This document shows, in pieces, positions 35,215 to 44,974 of a stretch of 64,000 nucleotides of DNA. The stretch is from positions 310,001 to 374,000 of the forward strand of contig NW_024468249.1 of NCBI RefSeq assembly GCF_002104995.1. The letters are read 5' to 3'. This DNA comes from Linderina pennispora (lineage: Eukaryota > Kickxellomycota > Kickxellomycetes > Kickxellales > Kickxellaceae). The notes below the pieces were generated by a model. That model ran no database searches. It saw only the letters and a list, made by a program, of their open reading frames with translations, and was not told the DNA's origin. The stretch's first letter is position 1. Every line of letters begins with the position of its first letter. The position numbers and the translations under genes are program-made.

Positions 35215-37423
35215 ATGAGCGACCTCTTCGATGTTCTTGACCCGTGGGGCAACTCGAACGGTAGCAGCACTGGCGGTGGTGGCGGCAGCGGCGGCAGCGG
35301 CGGCAACAGCACGGTAAATTCCGGGCTTGGTGCCGGACTGCCGGGCATGTCAGCCACCTCCATCCGCAATTGCCTTGGTGAGTAGCAGCGGCAAATCCCT
35401 CGAGAACAGCGTGTAAACAGCACCTGGCGCACTAAATTACGTATGCATTGTAGACAATGTCGTTCTGCCGCCCATATACACGATGGCATACTCTGCGACG
35501 ATGAAAGCCGGCGGTGGGGCGATTACGCGTGACGCTCTGCAACAGCTGCTGAGCATGACGGACATTCCGCGCGAGAGCATCAGCCGCATTCTGATGACAG
35601 CGGAGCCGAGCGGCGGCGGGGGCATTCTGACGCAGCGGGACTTCAACCTGGCGCTGGCAATGGCGGCGATGGCGCAGAAGAACATGTCGCCGACGCTCGA
35701 ATCCGTGGCCTTCCACAAGGACGACCTTCCATTGCCCGACATCTCCGGGCTGCAGGAGTTTGCGGCAAAGGCGGCTGGTGCGGTCAGCGGAGTGGCAGCT
35801 GGTGCAGCGTTCCCAGACGATTCTGGCGACCCCTGGTCGTCAGTGACCAAGACAAAGGCGGCTGCTGTTGGCACAGCGACTGCAGCGATTGGGGCGGTGT
35901 CGGTTTCGGATTCGGCAGTGGCGGGCTCGGATGGCGCGGCGGTGAAGAAGGAGCGGTCGGCGGAGAGCAATGGGCGGGCGAGCGTTAGCAGCGCGAATAC
36001 CGGGGCGGTTAGTGTGCCGACGATTAACATGGAGGCAGTGCAGTGGCAGCTGGACCTGGAGGATGTCAAGATCCAGGAGTCGGCAGAGAAGGGCGGGCTG
36101 GTGTTCAAGCACACAAACTACGAGGTGTCGACGCGCAGCTTTGGAGCGATGGTGGTGAGACGGTACAATGACTTCTTCTGGATCTCCAACTACCTCGTCA
36201 AGCGCTACCCGTACCGGATACTGCCAAACATTCCGCCCAAGGGCTTTCCAGGTAAAGTCACCGAAAACCATGATGTGTTGCTGCCTGTTTTGTATATACG
36301 CGAACTATGTCTTGTTGCTCACACACGTTGCCCCCTCACTCCAAACATCCAGATTTTTTAAACCCCTTGTATCCCCGCCTTTCTCTTTTGAACGACATTA
36401 ACCCGCCTTTGTTGGTTTACTATTACGTGGCTCCCGCTAGTGGACCGGCAATTTTTAGACAACCGGATAAAGGGTCTGACGCGTTTTGCGTGTGCAATCC
36501 AGCGCACGCCGTTCCTGAGCCGCGACCCATTGGTGATCCAGTTTTTCAGCAACACCGACGAGTTCTCGCGGATCGTCAAGATTGGCAATTTCGACCAGGA
36601 CGCGGAGCAGTTCGACGCCAAGGACGAGGCCGGCAACACGCCGCTGTCGGAGGTTAACCAGACGTACCAGTCCTTCGAGGACTACTACCAGCGCATAATG
36701 CGCGACGAGGAGCGCTGCCGCACGCAAATCACGGCCTTGGAGAAGATCGCGCGCTACAAGCAGGCGATCGGCGACGAACTCTATGCATACAGCGACACAC
36801 TGCGCACCCGCAACATGCCGGGCGAGAGCCGCACCGGCGACCCGCAGTTCCACCGACACACTGCGGGCAAGCGCCGGCTCGACAGCAACCTGAACGAGCT
36901 GTCGATGAACTTTGGCGACGCGTCGTTGCTTGAAAAGTCCGAGGGCGAGGTCATCAAGACCATCTCGGCGGAGCACCTGCGGAGGCTGTATGATATTGTG
37001 GTGGCGATGAAGCTTCTGATGGATAGGCTGCGGCTGGCCGACCGCCGCAAGGAGATCCAGCGCGTCAATGAGCGCGCCGAGGTCAGCCAGAAGGCGCTTG
37101 ATGCGATGACGGGCAGGTCGCCGAGCGGGTCGGGCACTGCCACGCCGGTGTCGTTTGACAGAGCAGCGGCCGAGCGGCTCGAGCGCACGCTGCAGGAGGA
37201 CATGAATGAGCTGAGTCGACTCGAGGGCGAGCAGAGGTGCGTGGAGGTGCGGTTCTACCAGGAGCTGGCAAAGTACAGGTGCTACGACAGCTTTTTGCAG
37301 ACGCTGTATCACCGCATGGTCGAGGAGCAGATCAAGCACCACACGCTGGCGCTGAATGCGTGGAAGCAGGCGATTCTGACAGCCGATGACTTGCCGGCGA
37401 ACCCGATGGACTTTATTTCGTGA
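35215..37423 (+). CDS. MVP1: Sorting nexin Mvp1/SNX8-like, two introns
   Basis: Mvp1/SNX8 binds endosomal phosphatidylinositol 3-phosphate through a PX domain and drives retromer-linked recycling. The start is the ATG at 35215 (MSDLFDVLDPWG) followed by a Gly/Ser repeat. Intron 1 is 35378-35453 (GTGAGT...TTGTAG) and intron 2 is 36252-36440 (GTAAAG...CGCTAG); both keep frame, the second joining GFP to VDRQFLDNRIKGLTRF. An EH-like N-terminal region (ITRDALQQLLSMTDIPRE) precedes the PX domain (VVRRYNDFFWISNYLVKRYP, then RILPNIPPKG). A C-terminal BAR-like coiled coil runs to DLPANPMDFIS. Domain order and length (about 645 residues) match the family. Confidence 0.88.
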
Positions 37424-37616
37424 GACGGTTTGCAGCAGCAAAACTTTTTTTTTTACTTTAACCGAATACAAATCGCACTTTTCGAGGACATTCCGCAGCC
37501 CCACTCCCCTGCCAGCGAAAGGCAAGAGGCCCGAATGCCTACGCTTTACATCGGAGGTTTACTATGTGCAAAGGAAACGCCCAAGCGCAGTGCAAGGAGC
37601 AGCTCCACATGGCCAT

Positions 37617-38817
37617 CTATGTGTGTATTGTGCTGGCGGTATCCAGCACGCCTCCTCCATGCTTGTTGGGCGTGGCCAGGTACGAGCTCATAGTCCGCGT
37701 GGTCGAGGTCTGGCTGACAGCAGAGGCCTGCAGAGCAGTATCGAGCGAGGTGGACGATGCATTGCGCTCGTTGTTTGACAACAAGCTGACCGACGAATCG
37801 CGGGCAGCTCCCGACATGTACAGCTGGTTGGCGGAAGGCGAGTCCGCCAGGGCATTCGGCGACGCACCGGGCTTAACCAGCTTGAGCACGAACACAGGCT
37901 CCTCGCCCGCATCCTTGAGCTGCTGGAACAGACGCAGCGGCCGCTCATCCAGGTTCAGCCTGCGCTCGATCTTCTTCCCCTTCCCCTGGCTCTTCCCGTA
38001 CTGAATACACAGCGTGTAGTTCTGCCAGTCGTCGTCAATATGGTACTTCTTCAGTGCATGCGGCAGCACGCGGCTGCACGGATCGTCGATGGATATGCGG
38101 AAGCTCTTGTACGACTCGTTCTCCCGCTGCAATGCGTTGTCGCCGTAGACGCGAATATGCGGCGTCACGGGCGTCTGCGCCTGCGGACTCGCATTCTGCG
38201 GCGACGCCGGCGCCGGTGTCGCCAAATTCAGCGTCTTCGGCTTCGTCGTGTCGGCCAATGCCGGCAGCGGCTTCGCCAGCACGTTCGCACGGAACACGCG
38301 CTGCAGGTCGCTCCGCATGTTCGTCAGCTCACTGGTCAGGTAGTATATGTCGTCCATCATGCGTGACACCTCCTGCTCGATCTGCTGCCGCGGGCGGCGC
38401 TGCGCCGAGGTGCGCACCGAGTCGGGCTCCAACGTCCACGGTCTGCGGCACGTAGCTATCGGTCGTTATTGGGATGTCATGCTGCAGCTTCAGGAAATAT
38501 ATGGACTTTAGCACTAGTATGCGTTTGCCCAGCGCTCGGATGCCCAGGTCCTTTAGCGACTCGTGGTCCAGGTTGACCAGCACCTGGCCATCAATTTCGT
38601 TGTCTACAAGCAGAAATCAGATGACGGGGAGGGTCAGTAGGCATGTTGGGAGGGGGTACATGGAAGTAATGCTGAAGAGGGGGACTCTTTGGTCCAGCAG
38701 TAGGCTGGCGAGAACGGCCAGGTGCTTACCTTTCAGAGCAGTGTCGTAACCGGGGAAGCCGTTCTGGCTGAACCAGCGGACCACGCGCTGGGTATCCCAA
38801 TTCAATACTGGCTCCAT
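37617..38817 (-). CDS. STE50: Ste50-like SAM/RA adaptor, one intron, one frame break
   Basis: Ste50 is an adaptor for the Ste11 MAPKKK in pheromone, osmostress and filamentation signalling. The start ATG is at 38817. Exon 1 begins the SAM domain (WDTQRVVRWFSQNGFPGYD). A 126-base intron at 38604-38729 (GTAAGC...TTGTAG) splits ALK-DNEIDGQVLVNLDHESLK, and the SAM domain ends in GIRALGKRILVLKSIYFLK. Near 38420 a one-base shift joins the remainder: a helical linker (IEQEVSRMMDDIYYLTSELT) and a Ras-association domain (SFRISIDDPCSRVLPHALKK, then DDWQNYTLCIQYG and PVFVLKLV). The SAM-then-RA order is diagnostic. Confidence 0.85.
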
Positions 38818-39409
38818 TTGAAGTAAGCGGCTCTGCGAAAGAAAAAAGAATATGTAAAAAGCGGTTGAATTGAAATTGCTGCAGGAAAGAAGAACAAGAA
38901 GTGCAGCCTGGGAGGTGCATCGCTGAGGCAAAGCCTGTGTGACTGGAACACAAGCGCCACTTGCAGCAGAAAACTCAGCTACAAAACAAGGCTTGGGCGA
39001 TGCAAATCAGAGAAATAGAAGGCGAAGCCTGTTTCGCCTAGCCACCAGGCCGCCCACCGCTTGGCAGATGGGCCAGCCAGCCAAACCCAGCACGCAGTCG
39101 GGCCAGAGACAAGCATTCACACGTAGCACTGTGCACATAGCCGGCACTGGATGTAGCAGGTCTAGGTTTAAAGAAACCCTGAAGCCTGAGCCTATAACAG
39201 AAGACTGGAGCGAGAGGCTAGCGCTTGGTAGTAGCTATTGCAAGGGAAGGGGTCAATCAGAATAGATGCGTGGCTGGTTTAGGGTAGTGCTGTGTGGAGG
39301 ATGCTGGAGGGAACCTCGGTTGCTACACTAGCACTGCCGCTGCCTTCCTGGACTGGAATATGTGCTTTCTTTGGGATTGTGTTTTAGGGAAATAAAAAGA
39401 TAGTCGGTT
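38818..39409. other. Intergenic, no gene seen
   Basis: About 590 bases between the Ste50 start and the Utp4 3' end. It should hold the Ste50 promoter and the Utp4 terminator region. No other feature is supported. Confidence 0.4.
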
Positions 39410-41881
39410 TTACTGGCCGTAGCGGCGGCGGTGGTAGGCAGACGGCAGAGCAGCAGCAACGTCGATCCAGGGCCGCTCGACCACCACCATGGCGTCGTCG
39501 GCTAGGAACTCGGCGGCCATCAGGCTCTGGTAGCGCTGCGTCATGCGGAAGTTGTTCGGCTGCCGCACATCAATGCCGGCCTCACGCAGACGCGCCACCA
39601 CCGTCTCCTCCCAGTCGCGCTCCAGCGCATCGGCGCGCTCCTCCATCGACAGCTCGGCCGGCAGCTTGGCCACGCGCTTCGCGTGCTGGCGCTCGAGCCG
39701 GCGGCGGGCCACGTCCTTCTCCTCGACCACGCGGGAAATGATCTCCTGCTCAATCTGCTTGCGCTTGTGGATGTTCAGCAGAGTCTCGCGCGGGCCGGGG
39801 GCCTGCGACAGGTCGATGCGCGTGATATGGGTGGTGGCCCAGGCATAGACGCACTGCGGCTCGGCTGGGTTCACCAGGAAGCCCGCAATGCAGCAGTCCT
39901 GCTCGCGGAACGGCCGCGGGATGTGGGCGTCCGAGTACTGCTGCGACCAGGGCGTCAGACGCTGCGCGTGGGCGTCCCAGGCGTAGATGCGGTTGTCGCT
40001 GGTAGCCAGCAGCACGTGGTTGGCCAGGCTGAACCCCAAAGCCGTCACGCACGCGCTGCCCTGGCCCAGCCGCGGCACCACCAGCTGCTGCGAGCCGTCC
40101 AGCCGCGACACAGCTACGGTGCCCGCGGTGTCGGCAGTGGCCACCAGGGTGTCGTCACGTGAGACCGCCATATGCACAATCGTGCGCAGCGGCGCCAGAG
40201 CCCCCGCCTGCTTGCGCGCGCGGCCCGCATGCGTCGGCACACCGTCATCGCACAGCGCATCAGCCGCAGTCTCGGCCTCAGTGCAGCGGTGAGCGCACAG
40301 CCGGCGCTCGGTCACCGTGCGGCCCTGCTGCCACTGCGACACATCCACCACCACCACGTACGCGTCAGCCGTCGCCAGCACCACACGCGACTCGTCCGAC
40401 GTGAACCGCGCCTGCACCACGCCGCGGTTCGCCGACTCGGCCGGCACAAAGTCAGCAGGCGGGAAGCAGCGCACACGCTTGACGCGGACGCGGTCGCTGC
40501 CAGGCTGCAGACCGGCCACGTGGAACAGCTTGGGGCCGACGGCATCGGACGCCAGGATGAACTGGCCCGAGGCCGAGATCGCGCTGCACGTGAGCGACGT
40601 GCGAGTCTTGACGTCCATGCGCAGCAGATCGGCGGGCGTTGGCGCTGCAACCGCCGTGCCGCTCTCCATCTGCTCGGCCAGCGCCGGAGCCAGCGGTGCA
40701 GCCTGGCCCAGCGCCCACACCTTGAGCTGGGCGCCCTGGCGCTGCAGCACCAGTCCAGCCTGGGGAGCCACGCTGGCCACGGTGCTGAGCGGCGGGAAGC
40801 ACGGCTGGCGGTGCGGCGCACGGTCGGGGAAGCTGCGGGCCCGCATGGCCGTCACCTGCGTGTCGACACCGCCCGACGCCAGCAGATTGACACCCTTGCT
40901 CGTCTCCAGCGCCAGCGCCCGCACGTCGTGCGTGTGGTACCGCCGGAACCCCGTCAGCTGCCACTTGCGCGGCGCCATCGACGTCGTGTTTGTGGCCTCG
41001 GCCCCACCCACGAACAGCCGGAACTGCGTGATCTTCGGATCAACGCCCGACGCAAACACCGTATGGCCCGCACGGTCCACTGCCAGGCTGAGCACGTCGG
41101 CGCCCAGGGCCTTGAAGTCCTGCTGCACCACCCGCATCGCCGCATCCCAGAACATCACGTGGCCGCGCGAGTCCCCCGACACAACTGTGCCGTCGCGCAG
41201 CACTGCCACCGCCCACACCAGCGTCGCCTCCGCCCCTTCCTTGGGCACCGTCATGCGCGTGGCCACGTGTCCGTCCGCACCCCACACCCGCACCGATCCG
41301 TCCGCCGATCCCGTCACCACCGTCGCGTCATCTGCCCCCCACGCCACTGCCAGGATGCGGCTGCGCACCCGGTCGTAGCACCGCACGTACGCCAGCTCCC
41401 CGCCTGCGATGTCGAAGATCCGGATATGTCCGTCCTCCGTGCCCACCGCCAGCTGCGTCTGCGCGTTGTTCACTGCCATGCACCACACTGCTCCGCCATA
41501 CGAGTCCACTGCGCGTCGCGGCGTCAGCGTTGCCAGGTCCCACTCCACAATCACCGCATTCAGTCCCGCCGAGAACAGCCGCGGGCTGCTGCTGCGCAGC
41601 CGCTCCCGCTCCCGCGCCTGCTCTTCCTTCGTGTCAAACAGCTCCATATCGTCTTGCGTCAGCTCCGTCTGGTGTGCCCACGCCAGTGTCTCCAGCGAGC
41701 CGTTCACCACTCCCGGGATCGTCTTCTCGTACACCAGGTTGCGCTTCACCCGCCACAGCTCAATGTCGCCGTTGCCCCGCCCAACTGCCAGCAGCGGCCA
41801 CTTCCATGTCCGCGGTGTGAACTCCATCGCATTGATTGCCTGCGGCACGTAGTCTGTGAACCGACACCGGTGGACCTGCAT
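39410..41881 (-). CDS. UTP4: Utp4/Cirhin-like WD40 protein of the small-subunit processome
   Basis: Utp4 is a tandem WD40 beta-propeller subunit of t-UTP/UtpA, which binds the 5' external transcribed spacer and starts 18S rRNA maturation. The start ATG at 41881 gives MQVHRCRFTDYVPQAINAME, a close match to the family N-terminus, then LLAVGRGNGDIELW. WD-type repeats continue (LAVGTEDGHIRIFD, VVTGSADGSVRVWG, VVSGDSRGHVMFWD). The C-terminal region is charged and helical, ending in RRRYGQ. It is 823 residues in a single uninterrupted frame, slightly longer than yeast Utp4. It is divergent from Spt4 with a 469-base shared upstream region. Confidence 0.9.
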   Translation of the reverse strand: MQVHRCRFTDYVPQAINAMEFTPRTWKWPLLAVGRGNGDIELWRVKRNLVYEKTIPGVVNGSLETLAWAHQTELTQDDMELFDTKEEQARERERLRSSSPRLFSAGLNAVIVEWDLATLTPRRAVDSYGGAVWCMAVNNAQTQLAVGTEDGHIRIFDIAGGELAYVRCYDRVRSRILAVAWGADDATVVTGSADGSVRVWGADGHVATRMTVPKEGAEATLVWAVAVLRDGTVVSGDSRGHVMFWDAAMRVVQQDFKALGADVLSLAVDRAGHTVFASGVDPKITQFRLFVGGAEATNTTSMAPRKWQLTGFRRYHTHDVRALALETSKGVNLLASGGVDTQVTAMRARSFPDRAPHRQPCFPPLSTVASVAPQAGLVLQRQGAQLKVWALGQAAPLAPALAEQMESGTAVAAPTPADLLRMDVKTRTSLTCSAISASGQFILASDAVGPKLFHVAGLQPGSDRVRVKRVRCFPPADFVPAESANRGVVQARFTSDESRVVLATADAYVVVVDVSQWQQGRTVTERRLCAHRCTEAETAADALCDDGVPTHAGRARKQAGALAPLRTIVHMAVSRDDTLVATADTAGTVAVSRLDGSQQLVVPRLGQGSACVTALGFSLANHVLLATSDNRIYAWDAHAQRLTPWSQQYSDAHIPRPFREQDCCIAGFLVNPAEPQCVYAWATTHITRIDLSQAPGPRETLLNIHKRKQIEQEIISRVVEEKDVARRRLERQHAKRVAKLPAELSMEERADALERDWEETVVARLREAGIDVRQPNNFRMTQRYQSLMAAEFLADDAMVVVERPWIDVAAALPSAYHRRRYGQ

Positions 41882-42350
41882 TGCAATTTGTAATATGTAT
41901 GTGCCGTCTATTATATAAAGTGTGGAAGCAAAAACCTGCACAGGAGAGGAAGAAAACTGTTTTTCAATAAAAAAAAACCGATCCAGCTACTGAGGAAAAA
42001 AATTGAGCTCAAATTTTTTTAGTGATCAAGCCGGCTCTGATCACCATCTGCTGCCACGATCTATGTTCTACACATTGCCTTCACACCTTCTCGCATACAC
42101 CCCACATGTGCTGATCGTGTCCATTCGCCCCCTCCCCCAGCCAGCAGGCCTGTATGCAATCCACGCCATGAAGTGCCAGCCACAAATGGCTACACCGCAG
42201 TCAACACACGCTCTTGATCACCGCACCCACAGCCCATTCTCCCACAACACCCACCCGTCCGCCCATCGCATCGAAATATACAGCCAGTGATGCCACCCCG
42301 GGCACAGGACACCTCTCCCTCTTCCAATACCTTCGATATCTTCCTTCACA
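41882..42350. promoter_or_regulatory. Divergent Utp4/Spt4 promoter region
   Basis: This gap separates two outward-facing starts. A poly-A run (41969-41978) and a C-rich stretch (42120-42150) are visible. No specific factor site is clear. Confidence 0.4.
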
Positions 42351-42790
42351 ATGGCCTCCATCGTTCCCCAGGACAAACGCCAGCTGCGCGCCTGCCTCAT
42401 CTGCGGCCTTCGTCAAAAACCAGCACATGTTCCGCGACCGCGGCTGCGACAACTGCGAAACCTACATCAAAATGCGCGGCCACCCCGACACGGTAACCGA
42501 CTGCACCAGCAGCACATTCGACGGCTGCGTCGCCCTCTTCAAGCCCGACGCCAGCTGGGTCGCAAAGTTCTCGCACATCAGTAAGTTCCCGTGCCCCTGT
42601 GACCTTCACACATGCAGCCTAGTGCACATATGACTAATTCCTACTGCCTTTGTTTGCGATTGCTGTAGACAGCTTTGTCCCTGGGGTCTACGCCGCCCAT
42701 GTCACGGGCCGCATCCCCGAGTACATTGAAGACAAACTGGCCCAGCGCGGATTCACATACCACCCGCGCGACGGCTCCGCTGAGGACTAG
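42351..42790 (+). CDS. SPT4: Spt4-like transcription elongation factor, one intron, one frame break
   Basis: Spt4 pairs with Spt5 to form DSIF, which holds elongating RNA polymerase on the template. The ATG at 42351 gives MASIVPQDKRQLRACLICG; the zinc finger cysteines are CLIC and, after a one-base shift near 42405, CDNC in RDRGCDNCETYIKM. The family stretch CTSSTFDGCVALFKPDASWV follows. An 88-base intron at 42581-42668 (GTAAGT...CTGTAG) joins SHI to NSFVPGVYAAHVTGRIPE, the conserved Spt4 end, and the stop is at 42788. The product is about 115 residues, the usual size. Confidence 0.9.
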
Positions 42791-43187
42791 TCTCAACACC
42801 GCTATAATCTCCCAATATATCGCTTTTATTCAAAAGAGGCACGCTTGCACGTACCTGTGCCCGGAATAAAGGAGCGTGCTGCTCTGCATTTCAGCTGCTG
42901 CTGCATATCCCGAAAACTGCTGGCAATGATCGCCTGATCGCTACTCAATTAAAACCACCTCTAATCCACTGCTTGCCCCACTTGCTTCTTGGAACACGAC
43001 AGCAGCACACTCGCCTTGTCCAAAAGCAGCGCAGCGGGCTTCTCCCAACTCCGCACTCCTTATAAACACCCCTTACTCCCTCCCACGCGGCCCACACCTC
43101 CCACCCCACGTCTCTTTCTCGTTCTCTCACAGAACCCTCTAATTTGATACTCCTCTCCCACTGCCAAAAGCCATCGACACAGCAACC
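42791..43187. other. Intergenic, S1P lyase promoter
   Basis: About 400 bases. The 43065-43140 part is strongly pyrimidine-rich (CTCCCTCCCACG, CTCTTTCTCGTTCTCTC), typical of fungal core promoters and leaders, and lies just before the lyase start. Confidence 0.45.
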
Positions 43188-44836
43188 ATGACGCAGGTCC
43201 TCAGCACTCTGAGCAAGGTCGACTGGCGGTCAATGGCTGTCTACACCGCCAACAACCCCAAGCAGGCTTTCATCAACGTGGTCCTCGCCTACTACGCCCT
43301 GCGCCAAGTCCTAGCGCCTCGGCAAGCGCGTAACCATCTACGGCATTCGCAGCACCTTCTCGGCCATGTTCCGCGAAATCGCCGGCGCCTCTCCTGCGCC
43401 ACATCCGCCGGGCCCCTGGCACCTGGCATCGTAGTGCAGCGCAACATCGAGGCTATCGCCCGCGATATCGAAAAGGGCATGATCGCAGACATCCCCGGCG
43501 AGTCGCGGTACCTGACGATCCCCGAATCTGGCATGGCCGACGACCAGATCCTAGCGGTGCTGGAGCGCCGGCAGCACGAGGCCGGCATTGAGTGGGAGAA
43601 GGGCCGTGCGTCGGGCGCTGTCTACCATGGCGGCGAGGATATGGTTAAGCTGACAAACCAGGCCTACGGCATGTTCAATCTGTCCAACCCGCTGCACCCG
43701 GGAGTGTTCCCGGGCCTGCGCCGCATCGAGGCCGAGGTCGTGCAGATGGTGCTGGATCTGTACAATGGCGACGGCTGCTGCGGAACCACCACGTCGGGCG
43801 GCACTGGAGAGCATCATCATGGCGGTGCGTGCGCACCTGGTGTGGGCGCGCGAGGAGCGCGGAATCACTGATCCCGAACATTGTCGTGCCTGTGACCATC
43901 CATGCCGCCTTCGATAAGGCTGCCGAGTACTTCCGCATCGGCATTACCCACGTGCCCGTCGACCCAACCACCGGCCAGGCCGATCCTGCGCATCCATGCG
44001 TCGCGCCATCGACTCCAACACAATCATGATCGCCGGCTCCTCCGCCAACTACCCGCACGGCGTCGCCTGACGATCTCAAGGCAATGAGTGAGATGGCCAT
44101 TAAATACAAGATCGGGTTCCATGTCGATAGCTGTCTCGGCAGCTTCATCATGCCGTTCCTCAAGGAGGCCGGCTTCCCCGAGGTCCCGTGCGACTTCCGC
44201 CTGCCCGGCGTCACCTCGATCTCCTGCGACACCCACAAGTACGGGTTCGCTCCCAAGGGCACCTCCGTGGTCATGTACCGCAACGAGCATATCCGCCGCT
44301 ACCAGTACTTTTCCATCGCCACCTGGCCTGGCGGCATCTACGCCTCGCCCACGATCGCTGGCTCCCGCTGCGGCGCCGTCATTGCCGGTGCCTGGGCCGC
44401 CCTCACCAAGATGGGCAAGGACGGATACCTCCAGCAGTGCAAGGAGATTGTTGGCTGCCGCGTCAAGATCCAGAACGCCATTGAGCAGATCCCTGAGCTC
44501 TACATTATCGGCAACCCCGTGTCCTCTGTCGTCGCGTTTTCGGCACACGAGCCAGTTGGCATCTTTGGCGTCCTCGATGAAATGAAGAAGCGCGGCTGGG
44601 ACCTCAGCCCCCTGCAGTACCCTGCAGCCCTGCATCTGGCCTGCACCCGCCTGACCGTGCCTGTCGCCGACGAGTTTATCCGTGATCTGACGGACTCTGT
44701 TGCCACTGTCAAGGCAAACCCAGACAACTACAAGAAGGGATCGCAGGCCCTCTACGGCTTTGCCTCGACGGTGCCTGACTCGTCGTTGGTCGACGAGATC
44801 GCCTACCGCTTTATCGACACCCTGTACAAGGCATAA
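43188..44836 (+). CDS. DPL1: Sphingosine-1-phosphate lyase, several frame breaks
   Basis: This ER-anchored PLP enzyme cleaves phosphorylated sphingoid bases to a fatty aldehyde and phosphoethanolamine, the exit step of sphingolipid metabolism. The ATG at 43188 opens MTQVLSTLSKVDWRSMAVYT and a hydrophobic anchor. Family stretches include SGAVYHGGEDMVKLTNQAYG, NPLHPGVFPGLRRIEAEVV, GFHVDSCLGSFIMPFLKEAG, and the PLP lysine in CDTHKYGFAPKGTSV, all in order up to FIDTLYKA. Single-base frame changes occur near 43315, 43400, 43805, 43880, 43990 and 44070. Between breaks the protein is intact and without substitutions to stop codons, so these are more likely sequence errors than decay. Expected length is about 550 residues. 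Confidence 0.88.
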
Positions 44837-44974
44837 GCTTAGCTTTTAGCCCTTTTTCAACACAAGAAATACCACTATTTGTTAGACAGCAAGCCTTTGG
44901 CCATCCTTCATGCTCACAGATGCTTCATATTGTCATTATATTCATCACCCCAGTTTATTTATAAAAACACTCGA

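Noticed and set aside
36455..37525. 356-residue minus-strand frame opposite Mvp1
   Set aside because: Antisense to the BAR-like coiled coil of the sorting nexin; no independent support.
40172..41893. 573-residue plus-strand frame opposite Utp4
   Set aside because: It is the antisense shadow of a clear WD40 gene. Its His/Arg/Pro-rich composition is what GC-rich antisense reading gives.
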